From: Elymus sibiricus
Lineage: Eukaryota > Streptophyta > Magnoliopsida > Poales > Poaceae
DNA length: 64,000 nucleotides
Assembly: GCA_039707655.1 (NCBI GenBank)
Contig: CM077670.1
Location: 142,270,001 to 142,334,000 of the forward strand
Direction: 5' to 3'
Below the pieces are notes generated by a model. It searched no databases. It was not told the DNA's origin and saw only the letters and a list, made by a program, of their open reading frames with translations. A program made the position numbers and the translations under genes. Positions 21,835 through 33,372 of the stretch are shown piece by piece; position 1 is the first letter of the stretch; every line of letters starts with the position of its first letter.

Positions 21835-23445
21835 TACCCATCCGGAGTATTTCAGGAGTTGTTTCGTTTGATTCTCCGAAGGTCATCATTTCCGAAGATA
21901 TATTCGTTTTCAACGTTCAACTCTCATTCCCTAATTTCTTCCGGTGCTTCGTTTAAGTATTCTCTAATAAGCTCATGATCTCTTCGTTTTCTTGTATCTA
22001 ATTCCCTCAAGTATCTTCATTCATTTTCTAATTATTCCCAGTGATTCGTTCTCTTTTCTTCGTTCGTTTTCAATTCTTATGGTGGTTCGTTCAATATTCC
22101 TCATCCTTGTTATCGTATCCATTCATTCGTTCTTTGCAAAATCCTACTGGTGGTTCGTCGAAGACCTTCCCAAGTTTGCGTTATATCTCTCTTCAATCTT
22201 TTCAAGAAGAATAAGTGGCATGCCAAATCCGTTGCTTGTCATCAATTTAAGTTGATGAAGGGTAAGCATGACATAATTCTTATTCTTATTCCCTCGAGGT
22301 GATTTAATTACTTCTTCCGGAGTTCCTTCATGATATCAATTTCTTGGTTCCAATTTGTTCATCTTTCTTTTCCGGAGTTCCATGTTTCTCATTTATCTCA
22401 TCAAGAAGCTCCATCTAAATCATTGCAAGGCTTCATCTTGTTCTTTTCAACTTTCCTTTCGTTTCGATCATCTTGTTATCTATCCGGAGTTCTTTGAGAG
22501 TTTCTTCATGATGTTTTGTTAAGGATTTAATTCATTCTCGAAGTGTTCATCAAGATTCTTGTTGGAGCTCAAGTATTCCTCGTCTTGCATATCAAAGTGC
22601 AAATCCTTTCTACCTTGTCTTTTGAGGTGGTGTTATGTCTTTCTTGATAAATTTCCCTTTGTGGTTCATGATTACAAGTTGTCAAGAATGAGATATTTTA
22701 AACCCATCAATCTCTTCATTGGAGTTATCTTGGTATAGATTTCACCGAAAGCCTATCCTAAGGTTTGGTGCTATTGTGGTGCTTATCAATGATCCAAGTT
22801 TCTCCTTCTCTTCTCGGTGAAAGAGGTTTTCATCTCTTTGAGATCTCAAGCAATCAATTCTTTCCGTTAGTGGCAGGTTTTCACCTCAAATGTTGAGATG
22901 TTTTCCATAAGCCCACAACAAGCTTATTCTTTTCGTTGTTGATTTTCCAACAACTCCGTTCATTCTTTCGTTATAAGGATGCTTTTCAAATTCAGTTGTG
23001 GGAGAAGTTGTCATTTTCTTCTCCATTCTTTTCTTTCCAATGATCTAGCTTCTTTTCTTTCGTTCCGGAGGCATTGTGGTGTTTCTCTCTTCGACCCATT
23101 ATCTCGTTTCACCAAGATCATGTTCTTTCCTTGCTTATCCATTTTACCGGAGTGTTGTGCCCTCTTTTCAAGTCCTTTTCTTCTTATCCAGCTTAGCTTC
23201 TCTTTTCTACCGAAGTGTTGCCCAAATTCTTTTTTGTTCTCATTCCTTATCTATCTCATTTCAACCAGAGTGGTTTTGAATTCTTGCTTGTTCCTCAAGC
23301 CATTCTTCAACTTTTTGCAACCTTCGAGATTTGTTGGTTTCACTCGTTTGTCCAAGAAGCAACTTTGTTTTACCTCTTCCTTTTTTCCTCTTCCCCTTCT
23401 CATGCTTAGATCTCGGGGTGAGATCTCTTGTAAGTGGGGGAGTGT
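21835..23445 (+). mobile_element. Element C interior, right part, with polypurine tract
   Basis: From ACCCATCC at 21836 the sequence again follows the reverse complement of the E interior (from 51627 down to 49980). It is rich in TTC/CTT runs and non-coding. It ends in AAGTGGGGGAG at 23432-23442, the polypurine tract directly before the 3' LTR. Confidence 0.82.
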
Positions 23446-23769
23446 TGTGACAGCCCGAGACTGATTCTTTTCATTATTATATTGGTTGCTCTATTTTATT
23501 TTGCATTGCATCATTTCATCATGCCATCATGTCATTAATTTTTTTTGCAACTCAAATAAATAAATTGCATAGATCTCTTGATCTATTTAAATTGAGGGGA
23601 TTCACATGGTGATTTCTCTTTATAACATATCCTCCCAATATTTAGGGAGCTATTATAATAAATATTCCATTAGTTTGGAATCACCATGAACACACTTACA
23701 ATTTAAATCCCATGCTTTTTCTGCTTCAAGTTTGCTCTCCAAACTTTTCCCAAAATTCTTTTCCCATTT
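23446..23769 (+). repeat. 3' LTR of element C, left part
   Basis: Repeats the first 324 bp of the left LTR (TGTGACAGCCCGAGAC and onward). It is cut after CATTT at 23765-23769 by element D and continues at 37061. Confidence 0.93.
23765..23769 (+). repeat. Target-site duplication of element D, left copy
   Basis: CATTT here and at 37056-37060. The uninterrupted left LTR of C has one CATTT at the corresponding place. Confidence 0.93.
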
Positions 23770-24561
23770 TGTCATGGTGAAATCACGGCATATTCCATGA
23801 GATGGCTAAAAGTGCGGGGCTGCGTGAGGATGCCGGTGGGTTCCGGAAGAGAGGTTGGCACACGCGTGCGGGAGACACAAGGCGTACCCAGGTTCGGGGC
23901 CCTCCGGGAAGGTAACACCCCTAGTCCTGCCGAATGGGATGATATGCACAAGGGTCACAGGGTTGCTCCTGGAGTTGTTTGAGCGGAGGAGGAAGAAGGA
24001 GCTGAGTTTCCGTTCGACCTCTCCTGTGAGTGTGTGTGGGTGTTGCTACTAAGTGTCCAAGACGAAGAAGCAGCCCCTCTGCATGGAGGCCTCCTGGGGG
24101 GTCTTATAGCCCGACCCCCTAGGGTTACATGGGTAAAATCGCACACTGAGGGACCCGGATGTCGGCGTCTGGAGCCGGCTGCTCGGCACAGTGGCCCGTC
24201 GCCTCACGCGTCACGGAGTGGCCGGCATCATGGGGGCTGTAGTGGCGCGCTGGTGCTGACGCTGGTCATCCCGGTCAGGGGGAATGGCTGCACTACCGCC
24301 GCGCCTTCCCGAGACGGATTGCACTGTAGCCATGCTCTCCCGTCGTGGGGGGCTGTCTTGTCATTGGGAGCGATGGGACGGCCGTTGACCCGTCACCAGC
24401 CGGCTAGCGAGCAGCCGGACCCGGCCAGGGGCCGGGCCTAGCCGGCTCGTGTTGGGAAGCCGGCCGGACGACCAGCCGGCGGGGAGGGGCACGGGCTGCC
24501 CCGACATTTTTGAAAAGGGGCTCCGGGTCCGCTTGCCTACCCGGGGGTTATCCCCCCGATA
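23770..24561 (-). repeat. 3' LTR of element D
   Basis: Runs from TGTCATGG to CCCCGATA (the last C of GACA changed to T). It matches the right LTR almost throughout. The right copy has a short extra segment near 36660. The minus-strand polypurine tract lies just right of it in the complement of GTAGTCCCCGAAG (24562-24574). Confidence 0.92.
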
Positions 24562-24967
24562 GTAGTCCCCGAAGCTGTAAAGGCTCGCCGGCTCCAAGCG
24601 GGGGAGGCTTTGCAGCTTATCCCCTCCCCGAAGGAGCGCGGTTGCGTGCCGAGGAAGCGCCGTCTTGAGGCTGCCGCTCGACGCCTGCCGGGAGCCGGGT
24701 TGAGGTACTTGATTGCGCCGGGGTCCGAATCGGTTCGGCTGGCTGGCCCGGCCGATACGGGGGAGCGCGCCGGTCGCTAGATGAAACCCCGCCACGTGCA
24801 GCCCAGAGGCCGGACAGGCCTGCCAGCCCACGCGCGTGACGGGACGTCGTGGTGGGCTGGTTCCCACTAGGCCGCGGCCTCGGCCCGCGCGCGGGATTTA
24901 CTGCGGCCGCACGCGCCTGTTGGGATTCTTGGGGCAGTTATGGCATGCCTTAATGCGCCCGTGCATT

Positions 24968-25012
24968 GTGGGGGAGTGGGGATCGTGGGCGCAAACGATC
25001 CCACTCCCCCAC
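24968..25012 (+). promoter_or_regulatory. Long inverted repeat upstream of the antisense gene of D
   Basis: Left arm GTGGGGGAGTGGGGATCGT (24968-24986) pairs with ACGATCCCACTCCCCCAC (24995-25012) with a single bulged G and an 8-nt loop. It lies 15 bp upstream of the TATA-like box of the antisense gene. It could be a cruciform or a paired binding site. Confidence 0.7.
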
Positions 25013-25026
25013 GTTCCACCGTGGTC

Positions 25027-25034
25027 TTTAAAAG
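25027..25034 (+). promoter_or_regulatory. TATA-like box of the antisense gene of D
   Basis: TTTAAAAG about 240 bp before the ATG at 25267. Its position between two in-frame ATGs is the reason for preferring 25267 over the ATG at 24940. Confidence 0.5.
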
Positions 25035-27686
25035 GGAAGGGAGGGGGAGAGGCCGAGGCATTCGCTCCTCTGCCCCCGCCCGTTGCTTCGCCTCTGCCTC
25101 CCCATCTTCCTTCTTGCGCACACCGCCGCCGTACGCCGTCGCCCGTGCGCCATTGCTCGCTAGAGCTGCCACCGCGCCGTGCTGTGACCCTTGCGCGGCC
25201 GTTCTGCCTTCGCTCCGCCGCCGACGCTTCCTTTCTCCTTCGCACGCGCTTTTCCCGCTCTCGCCAATGGCGCCACCGAAAGGTTCTTGGGAGGGGTTGG
25301 TTGTCACCGACGACGACATCGACTACCTTCGCCGCACGCGGCAGCTGCCGCCGGCGGCGAAGGTGGAGGCACGCGCGCCCGGCGAGGAGATGGCGCCGGC
25401 GCCGTGGAGTGGCGAAGTAGTGGTGTTCTACACCCACTTCCTCCGCGGGCTCGGGCTTCCCGCGAGCGTCTTCTTCAGGCGCTTCCTCGCTTACTTCGGT
25501 CTCCAGCCGCACCATCTGGGGCCAAACGCCATTCTGCAGCTCGCTGGCTTCGCAACGCTGTGCGAGGGCTACGTCGGCATCCTCCCGTACGTGGAGTTGT
25601 GGTGCCGGATGTTCTACCTCAAGCAGCAAGGAGCATCCGCCGGTGTCAAGTCCGAGTGCGGGGCGGCCGTGCCGGTTACCCGGACGGCGGGCCCCTTCCC
25701 GAAGCTGTCGCTCGAGGACTCCGCCAAAAAGTGGCAGAAGTCCTTCTTTTACGTGAAGAATGCGGACCCGGCCAACGACCGCATCAACCTCCCTCCCTTC
25801 GTCGACATGCCCCCGGCCGAGAAGCTAAACTTGGGGCACAATCCGAAGAGCCCGTCCGCGGAGATCTTGGGAATCTGTCACCGGGTCAAGGAGATGACGG
25901 ACCGTGAGGGGCTCACCGCCGTGGACCTCATCGCCGCCTTCATCGGCCGCCGGGTTCTGCCGCTGCAGCGGCGGCCGCACCTGATCTGCGATATGAGCGG
26001 CCGACGCGACCCCTGCCGGCTGTCGACGAAGGAGCTGACGCCGGAGGAGATCGCTGTGCGTGTTAATGACGTCTCCGCCGTCGGGCTCAAGGTGAAGGAG
26101 TGGTGGTTCGGCAAGGAGCCGTACAGCCGGGATGCCCCGGCGCCAGCGGTAAGCCTCTGGTCTTTGTTTTTCGCAACGTCCGCCCTCCTCGTGCGCCCTG
26201 TCGCCATGGGCCGGCTGCAGCGCTTCCCGAGCCAGCTGGTGCATGACGGCCCGAGTCCCATGGTTCTGCAGCCGGACCAGGACGAATCGGACCTAGAGGA
26301 CGAGGAGGCCGGCAACGCGGACACCGAAGGAGGCGACGAGCGCCTCGCGGACGCGGAAGCCGGCGGCTCTGCTCAAGCCGGTAAGTCTCTGATCCCGGAT
26401 GTTTTGCGCGAGTGGCCGGATGACGACGAAGATGACGAGGACGGGACGGGCGATGCAGCTCCTCAGGACGCGGAGGCGGGCGACGGGGCCGCCCCCAGGG
26501 GGCGGCAGAGGAGGGCGATCGGGGAGCCGGCGGGCTCAAGCCGGACGCACGGGAAGCAGCCAGTCGAGGCGCAGCCGGCTACGGCGCAGACGGGTGCCCT
26601 GTAGAGGCCCGCCAAGAAGGCGCGCCGGATGGTGCCGTCGGCAGGCCTGACACGAGCGGTTCCCGTGGGCATAGGGTAGGTTTTCTTTTGCAGTCGAGTT
26701 GTTGCCTTATTTGTCGCTTTCACTATTGTTCTCATTTCTTTTCTTCTTCTTCATCTCCCTCGCGCACTGTCCATGAGCACGCTCGAGCTGGCGGAGGCGG
26801 CCGCGGCTGTGGCAGCAGCGGAGGAGGCCGACCGGCAGCGGGGCCGGAGCGGCGCGGAGGAGAGCGAGGTGGCGGAGACCACCGAAGAGGTGCTCGCGGC
26901 CCGCCAATCCGGCTCCACCCTGGAGGACACCGAGCGGGACGCCTGGAGGGCCCGGGCCGAGGCCGAGAAGGAGATGGCCGAGGCGTCGGCCAAGGCGTGG
27001 AGCGACGCCGTGGCGAGGCGGCGGCGGGTCGCGGAGAAGGCCGCGTGGCCGGAGTGGACGGCGTCGTCGCCACCGCCGTCGCCGGTTGCGGAGCACCGCT
27101 ACAAAGCGGTGCACGACCCGGCCCGCCGGGCGGAGGCGGATGCCCGCGCGGCCGCTGAGGAAGCAGCCGGTCGCGGTGAATCCGGCGACCACGAGCCGGA
27201 GGCCGACCCGACGACCGACCAGGAGGTGCCGTCGGCTGTCGATCCGGCCGACGGGGCCGGAGGCGTAGGAGACCGCGAGCCGGAGGCCGCGCTGGGCGGA
27301 GGAGGAGCGCCGCCCCCAAGGATGGAGACCGCGCCAGGGAGCTCTCGCGCCCTGGTGATGGCGGAGCCGCGGGCCGTGGGGCGCAGCCTCGAACTGAGGC
27401 CGGCCGGCAGCGGGACCAGCGTCGGGTCCGCGGTTCAGCCGCAGCGGGCCTGGGCGGCGAGCTCCAGCGAGGTGACAAGCGGCGCCCCCCGGAGCGAACT
27501 GGACGCGGCGGTGGACTCCCTGCGGCTGCAGATTGCCTACCACCACAGCCAGTGGCAGAGCTTCGCCCAGGTGGACAGCGGCCGACTGCAACAGCTGGAG
27601 CAGACCTTTGCGGTAAGTTCGCCTGCCCTTCATGCTTTCTCGCTTCTTGTTTCTTTTTTGCTCTTCTTGACCGGCTTGGTCGCTTT

Positions 27687-27716
27687 CCAGTGGGGGCACG
27701 TCAGCGCACCCACTGG
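27687..27716 (+). repeat. Hairpin in antisense-gene intron, copy 1
   Basis: CCAGTGGG (27687-27694) and CCCACTGG (27709-27716) pair across 14 nt. The following GTGTAGCC-CCGAG stretch is repeated after copy 2. Confidence 0.6.
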
Positions 27717-27940
27717 GTGTAGCCCCCGAGGCCTGGGCCGGCTGCGCAGCAGGCGGGTCGGGCCTTCTCAGGCGTCCGGATGCTGACTTTTCCTTCCTTG
27801 CAGTCCATCTACGACCAGCGGGTGGTGGCGTACAACTGCCTCCTGGGCCGATACCGCACGGCCAGGGACCAGCTGGTGGCCAAGGAGGGGGAGCTTCGCC
27901 AGGCCAGAGGTATTTTTTCGAACTTTTTTCTTGCATTCCT

Positions 27941-27970
27941 CCAGTGGGAGCGCGCCAGCGCTCCCACTGG
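27941..27970 (+). repeat. Hairpin in antisense-gene intron, copy 2
   Basis: A perfect 13-bp stem: CCAGTGGGAGCGC (27941-27953), loop GCCA, then GCGCTCCCACTGG (27958-27970). It lies in the next intron and shares about 80 bp of context with copy 1. Confidence 0.7.
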
Positions 27971-29172
27971 GTGTAGCCTCCGAGATCCGGGCCGGTTGCG
28001 CAGCAGCCGGGTCGGATCTTTTTTGCTTCTTGCTTTGCTTCTTGTCTTGCTTTTTCGTCCGGCTTCTGACCGGGATCCGGATCCGGATGCGCAGCCGCCG
28101 CAGTTGACCCGGCGGAGATGGAGGCGCTCCGGCGCCAGCTAGCGGAAACCGGCCAGCTCCGTGACCAGGCGGCCGGGGAGCGCGACCGGCTGCAGGTGGA
28201 GGCGGCCCGGGCAGTTTGGGAGAGGGACGAGGCCGCCGCCGCCCATGAGGCCGAGCTGGACCGGCTCGCCGAGGAGCGCCGTCAAGCGGCGGCACGGCAG
28301 GAGGAGGAGGCGAAGAAGGCCGCCGAGGAGGTCGCCCAGCTCGAGGCAGACCGCGACCACAGTGCCAACGCGCTGGCGGCGAGGGAGCGGGAGGCGCTGC
28401 AGGAGGCGCTCTACATCGACGAGCTCCTCACGCATAAGCGTCTTTTACTTGTATCTTTTGCTTCTTTCTGTTTTCCGCCCTTTGGCGTCTTGGTCAATCT
28501 TTTTCCCCTTCTTTTCCAGGGTTCTTCCCTGAGACCCAGGAGTCGGCCGAGGCGGCGGTGAACGCCCACCGGCAGGAGCAGATGGCGGCTGGGGCCGCCA
28601 TCGAGGAGTATGCCGCCTGGTCGGTGGCAGAGATCACCGTGGCCGCCAAGGCTAGCTTGGAGGCGGTGGAGCGCGAGATGAGCCGGCATTTCGAAGCAGG
28701 TTTGTCGATGGTGGCCGCCCTCTGGCCGGGTGCGTTGGCGCCGAGCAGCGTGAGCCGGCTGGCGCGTTGGCTTGAAGCCGACGCAGCGCGTCTCAGCGCG
28801 TGGAGGGCCTCCGCAGCCCGAGCGGGTGCGGAGATGGCGCTTGGGCTTGTGGTGTCCTCGTATCCAGGCATCCGCCTGAACCGGCTGCAGGCGCGGAGGG
28901 CCGGGGCGGAGGCGGACCTGGCGGAGCGGGCGACGCCAATCTCCGTGCGGGCCAGTGACATCGCGTCGTTCACCCCGCACGGTGAGTTTGTGCCAGAGCG
29001 AGCGCCGGACGGCGCAGAGCTACCCGCCGACGACTTCGGTCTGACGCTCGAGGACCCGGAGGGGAGCTCGGCCGACACGGGAGCCGGCGCGGATGACGAC
29101 GCCGCCGACCTAGAGGACACCGCCACCACGGAGAATCCGGCGCCAACTGACGCCGACGAGGCCGCCGCCTAG

Positions 29173-29935
29173 GGTGTTTTAGTTTCCTGTATCTCTTCCT
29201 TTTTAAACTTGAAACTTTTGTTAGCCGGCAGGTGGTCCACCCACTTGGGGGTGTGAGTTAATTGTAATGAACTGGCCGCGGGCCTGGCTATATATATAAA
29301 TGCATGCTTGTCTCTTGTATGCTTGTGCCTGCCGTCTGGCGGTTCACTTTTGTTCTTTTCCCTTAGCCGTTTTCTTGGTAACCCTCCTTTTCGTCCTTCT
29401 CCCCGCCAGTCGGACAGCCGGGAGCCGGTCTGTAGCTGGGACGGGGAGCCGGACTCAGAAGAGAGCGGTGAGTACTTAGGCCTTAGGATTTGAGCGCAAG
29501 CGAAACACCCACTGGGCCGGCTGGCTGCAGGTGGCAAAGCTGGTTGGAGCGCAGCCAGTCTGTGCGGCGGAGAGTAGAGGGAGATGGCCGGGTTGGCCGA
29601 GCCGGGCGTTCGTACTTAGCCGTTTTTCATGTGAGGCGCTTGTAGCCTTTGGCTCTTGCCAGCCTTGAACAGTCGGGAGCAGGTCTGTGGCTTATGGCAG
29701 AGAGGGGGCTTTTAGCGGGGCGCACGTTACTGGCCGGGTTCAGAAGAGCGAGGCACGGGCTAGCCGGCGAGCCCCCGAGCCACCGAGCCGGCCGTGCCGA
29801 CCCGGCGGGAGGGAGGCGAATGCGGTAAAGTGCGCAAGAACTCGATAGAGATGAAAAGGTAGCCCCCGAGTGTCGTTCGGGGGACCTGCTGCTTTCATTA
29901 AGTTCAAAAGGGGTAGTGATACATACATACATGAT
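29173..29935. other. Spacer between convergent antisense gene and pol of D
   Basis: About 760 bp with no supported gene. It has T-rich sequence after the antisense stop, a TATATATATAAA stretch at about 29290 and GCCGG-rich repeats further right. It would hold the 3' untranslated ends of both convergent transcripts. Confidence 0.6.
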
Positions 29936-31745
29936 TCATTTGTAAAACGGACAGAGGAGCTCCGCGTTCCAGGGGCGTTCTATCTCCTCACCAGAGGCGT
30001 CTCTCTTGCACTTGTTTTGCTTTTGCGCATCGATGAGGTAGTACGCGTTGTTGCGCATGGCCTTGCTGATGATGAAGGGGGCCTCCCATGGGGAGGATAG
30101 CTTGTGCTAGCCGGCTGTTCGTTGGATCAGCCGAAGTACGAGGTCGCCGTCGTGGAAAGCGAGGGGCTTGATCTTCTTGCTGTGGTAGTGGCGTAGGTTT
30201 TGTTGGTAGATGGCTGACCGGCTGAGGGCCAGCAGGCGCGCCTCCTCTAGCAGGTCGACGCCGTCTTGGCGTGTTGCTTTGGCTTCCACTTCCGTGTACA
30301 GGGTGACGCGAGGCAAGTCGAACTCGAGATCCGTGGGGATGACCGCCTCGGCCCCGTAGACGAGGAAGAATGGGGTGAAGCCGGTTGAGCGGTTGGGGGT
30401 GGTCCGGAGACTCCATAGGACGGCCGGCAGCTCGTCGATCTAGCTGCCGGGTGATCGCACGAGCGGCTCAACGAGTCGTGGCTTGATGCCGGCCAAGATG
30501 AAGCCGTTCGCCCGCTCCGCCTGGTCGTTGGACTGAGGATGTGCGACGGAGGCCAGGTCAAGCTGGATGCCGGAGACGGAGCAGTAGCGTGCCAGCGCGC
30601 CTTTGGCGAAGTTAGTGCCGTTGTCGGTGATGATGCTGTTGGGGATGCCGTAGCGGACAGCGATGTCTTTGATGAACTTGACGGCTGTGGGACCGTCGAG
30701 TTTCTTGATCGGCCTTGCCTCGATCCACTTGGTGAACTTGTCGACGGCCACCAGAAGGTGTGTCATGCTGCCCCGAGCGGTTTTGAAGGGTCCCACCATG
30801 TCGAGGCCCCAGACGGCAAAGGCCCACGCGATGGGGATGGTTTGGAGTGCCGCGGCCGGCTGGTGGCTCTGGGCCTTGAAGTGCTGGCAGCCCTTGCACT
30901 TGAGGACCAGCGCCTCGGCGTCCTTCAGCGCCGTTGGCTAGTAGAAGCCGTGGCGGAATGCTTTGGCCACCAGAGACCGGGAGGTGGCGTGGTGCCCGCA
31001 CTCGCCCTGGTGGATATCAAGCAAGATCTCGAGGCCCCTGGCCATTTCGACACATCGCTGGAAGACGCCGGTTGTGCTGCGCTTGACGAGCTCGCGGTTG
31101 ATGATATTGTAGGCGGAGGCCCGGCGCTGCAGCTGCCGAGCCTCGACCTCATTCGCCGGGAGCTCACCGCTTGTTAGGTAAGCAAGGATCGGTTGAGCCC
31201 AAGACGGCGCCTCCAGCACCGTGAGGACAGCCACTTGTGCGGGTTCGGCCAGGTCGGGAGGCGGCGAAGTGGAGCTGGCAGCCCCCGAGCCGGACCCGGC
31301 AGCCCCCGGGGCTGGGATGGCGGCGCCCGGGATCGGGATGGCAGCCCCCGAGGTGGAGCTGGCAGTCCTCGAGCCGGAGGCGGCAGCCCCCGGGGTTGGG
31401 TCCAAGACGGCAGCCCCCAGGGATGGGATGGCGGTCCCCAAGCCGGAGCCGGTAGTCCCCGAGACGGAGGGAGGGACTGTTGGGTCGGCCGGGACGAAGA
31501 TAAATTCCGAATCCGGAGACGGCTTGATGGACGGCTTGCGCAGGTGCTCGAGGGAGACGCCGGTTGGGATCGCTTGCCGGCTGGAGCCAAGCTTGGCTAG
31601 AGTGTCCGCCGCCTCGTTCTTGTTTCGGGGGACATGAAGGAACTCGCAGCCGTCGAAGCTGCCGGTCATCTGCTGGACCAGGTTGCGGTAGCTGGCCATG
31701 TTGGAATCCCTAGCGTCCCACTCGCCGGAGACTTGCTGGACCACC
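29936..31745 (-). pseudogene. Integrase and end of second RNase H, element D
   Basis: The C-terminal pol. Reading right to left come the end of the second RNase H (DSDLVVQQVSGEWDA, HVPRNKNEAADTLAKL) and a long Pro/Gly/Ala/Ser linker made of imperfect repeats (about 31480-31261). The integrase zinc region follows (LDIHQGECGHHATS with a later CKGCQ). The core comes next, with catalytic Asp in AVDKFTKW, Asp in ITDNGTNF and Glu in SNDQAERANG, then a C-terminal chromatin-binding-type tail ending at the TGA at 29936-29938. In-frame TAGs sit at 30938, 30440 and 30107; the first replaces the usual Trp of FYW. Without stops it would be a normal-length integrase. Confidence 0.87.
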
Positions 31746-33240
31746 AGGTCGGAGTCGCCGAAGCAGAGGATGCGCCGGATGCCGATTTCTTTGGCCAGCC
31801 GGAGGCCGTGGACGATGGCTTCGTATTCGGCGACGTTATTGGAGGGGGCGAAGTGCTACGATCACCCTTGGGGGAGGAGAGCACGATGCTGGCTCCCAAG
31901 CCGGAGGCCATCTTCGAGCCGTCAAAGTGTATGCGCCAGTGCGTTGCGTCGGGAGCCGGCGGCAAGTACTGGGTCTCCGCCCAATCGACGAGGAAATCGG
32001 CCAACGCCTGCGACTTGATGGCTGTGCGAGGCTCGTAGAGGATGGTGTGGCCGGCTAGCTCGATGGCCCATTTGGCAATCCGGCCAGAGGCGTCCCGGCA
32101 TCCCATGATTTCGCCGATGGGGGCCGTGCTCACCACGGTGATGGTGTGCTCCTAGAAGTAGTGCCTTAGCTTCTTGGCGGCCAAGTACACGCCATAGCAC
32201 ATCTTTTGGTAGTGGGGGTAGTTCTGCTTGGAGGTGGAGAGGACCTAGCTCAGGTAGTACACAGGACGCTGGACCGGCTGTGCCTTGCCTTCCTCGGGGC
32301 GCTCTACCACCAGCACCACGCTGACCACACGGGTGGTTGCCGCGATGTACATCATGAGCGGCTCCTTCTCAGCCGGCACGGCGAAGACGGGTGCGGTGGA
32401 GAGCATGCGCTTGAGGTCGCGGAAAGCTTCCTCCGCCTGGTCGGACCACTCGAACGGCGTCGTCTTCTTCATCAGCTGATATAGGGGCAGGGCCCTCTCC
32501 CCCAGCCGGCTGACGAACCGGCTGAGACAGGCCAAATAGCCGGTGAACTTCTATACATCGCACAGCCGAGCCGGCTTGCGCATGCGGTCGATGGCCTTGA
32601 TCTTCTCCAGATTGGCCTCAATGCCACGCTCCAAGACGAGGAAACCAAGGAGTTGGCCGGCTGGCACGCCGAAGACGCACTTCTCCGGGTTGAGCTTGAT
32701 CTGGAACTGGCGCAGATTGGCAAACGTTTCCCTGAGATCCTCGAGGAGGGTGAGGTGCTTCTTGGTCTTCACCACGATGTCATCGACGTAGACGTGCACA
32801 TTCCGGCCGATCTGCGGCAGGAGGCACTTTTGCATGCAGCGCTGGAAGGTGGCGCCGGCGTTCTTCAAGCCGAACGACATGGTGATGTAGCAATACGCCC
32901 CGAAGGGGGTGATGAAGGACGTCTTCAGGGCATCCACCGGGTCCAGCTTGATCTGGTGGTAGCTAGAGTATGCGTCCAGGAAGGACAAGAGCTCGCAGCC
33001 GGCGGTGGAGTCGATGACTTGGTCGATCCGGGGTAGGGCAAACGGGTCCTTGGGGCAGGCCTTATTCAGGCTGGTGTAGTCGATACACATGCGCCAAGTG
33101 CCGTTCTTCTTCAGGACGAGGACCAGGTTGGCCAGCCACTCGGGGTTGAATACTTCCATGATGAACCCGGCTTTGAGCAGCCGGGCGATCTCTTCGCCAA
33201 TGGTTCTTCGCTTCTCCTCGGAGAAGCGGCGTAGCGGCTG
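31666..33240 (-). pseudogene. Reverse transcriptase and RNase H, element D
   Basis: The frame running from 33240 contains the RT domain (MCIDYTSLNKACPKDPF, LDAYSSYHQIKLD, YVDDIVVKT as catalytic site) and the Ty3-type RNase H (LPLYQLMKK onward). It then enters the second RNase H (THWRIHFDGSKMASGLGA). In-frame stops: TGA at 33241-33243, a CGA-to-TGA type site just upstream of RT, and TAG at 32551, 32245 and 32152. A frameshift near 31850 moves the second RNase H into the frame used by 31744-30938. The order of domains is complete, so damage is by point change and small indels only. Confidence 0.9.
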
Positions 33241-33372
33241 TCAGACCGGCTTGGCATCCGGCCGGACGTGGAGTTTGTGCTCGGTGAACTTCCTCGGAAC
33301 ACCCAGCATGTCTTTAGGGGACCATGCGAAGATATCCCGATTCTCACGGAGGAAGTCGACAAGCTCGCCTTC

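Larger units (their letters stand above)
25267..29172 (+). pseudogene. Spliced antisense gene of element D (putative gypsy-type transposon protein)
   Basis: Read against gag-pol. Exon 1 starts at MAPPKGSWEGLV. Its N-terminal 300 residues hold FYTHFLRGLGLP, FLAYFGLQPHHLGPNA and GRRVLPLQ, the pattern I associate with the family called putative gypsy type transposon (PF04195 from memory). Candidate introns are 26149-26220, 27613-27803, 27910-28103 and about 28440-28519, all GT-AG with exon phases that join in frame. A further intron is needed near 26675-26770, where the acceptor is unclear. The middle is Ala/Glu/Arg-rich and coiled-coil-like (27,800-28,430). The C-terminus is acidic and ends at the TAA-less stop TAG 29170-29172. 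One premature TAG at 26602-26604 breaks exon 2. The function is unknown. It is markedly less damaged than gag-pol opposite. Confidence 0.7.

Noticed and set aside
24940..25266. In-frame upstream ATG for the antisense gene of D
   Set aside because: It lies upstream of the inverted repeat and TATA-like box. The extra residues are low-complexity Arg/Pro/Ser.
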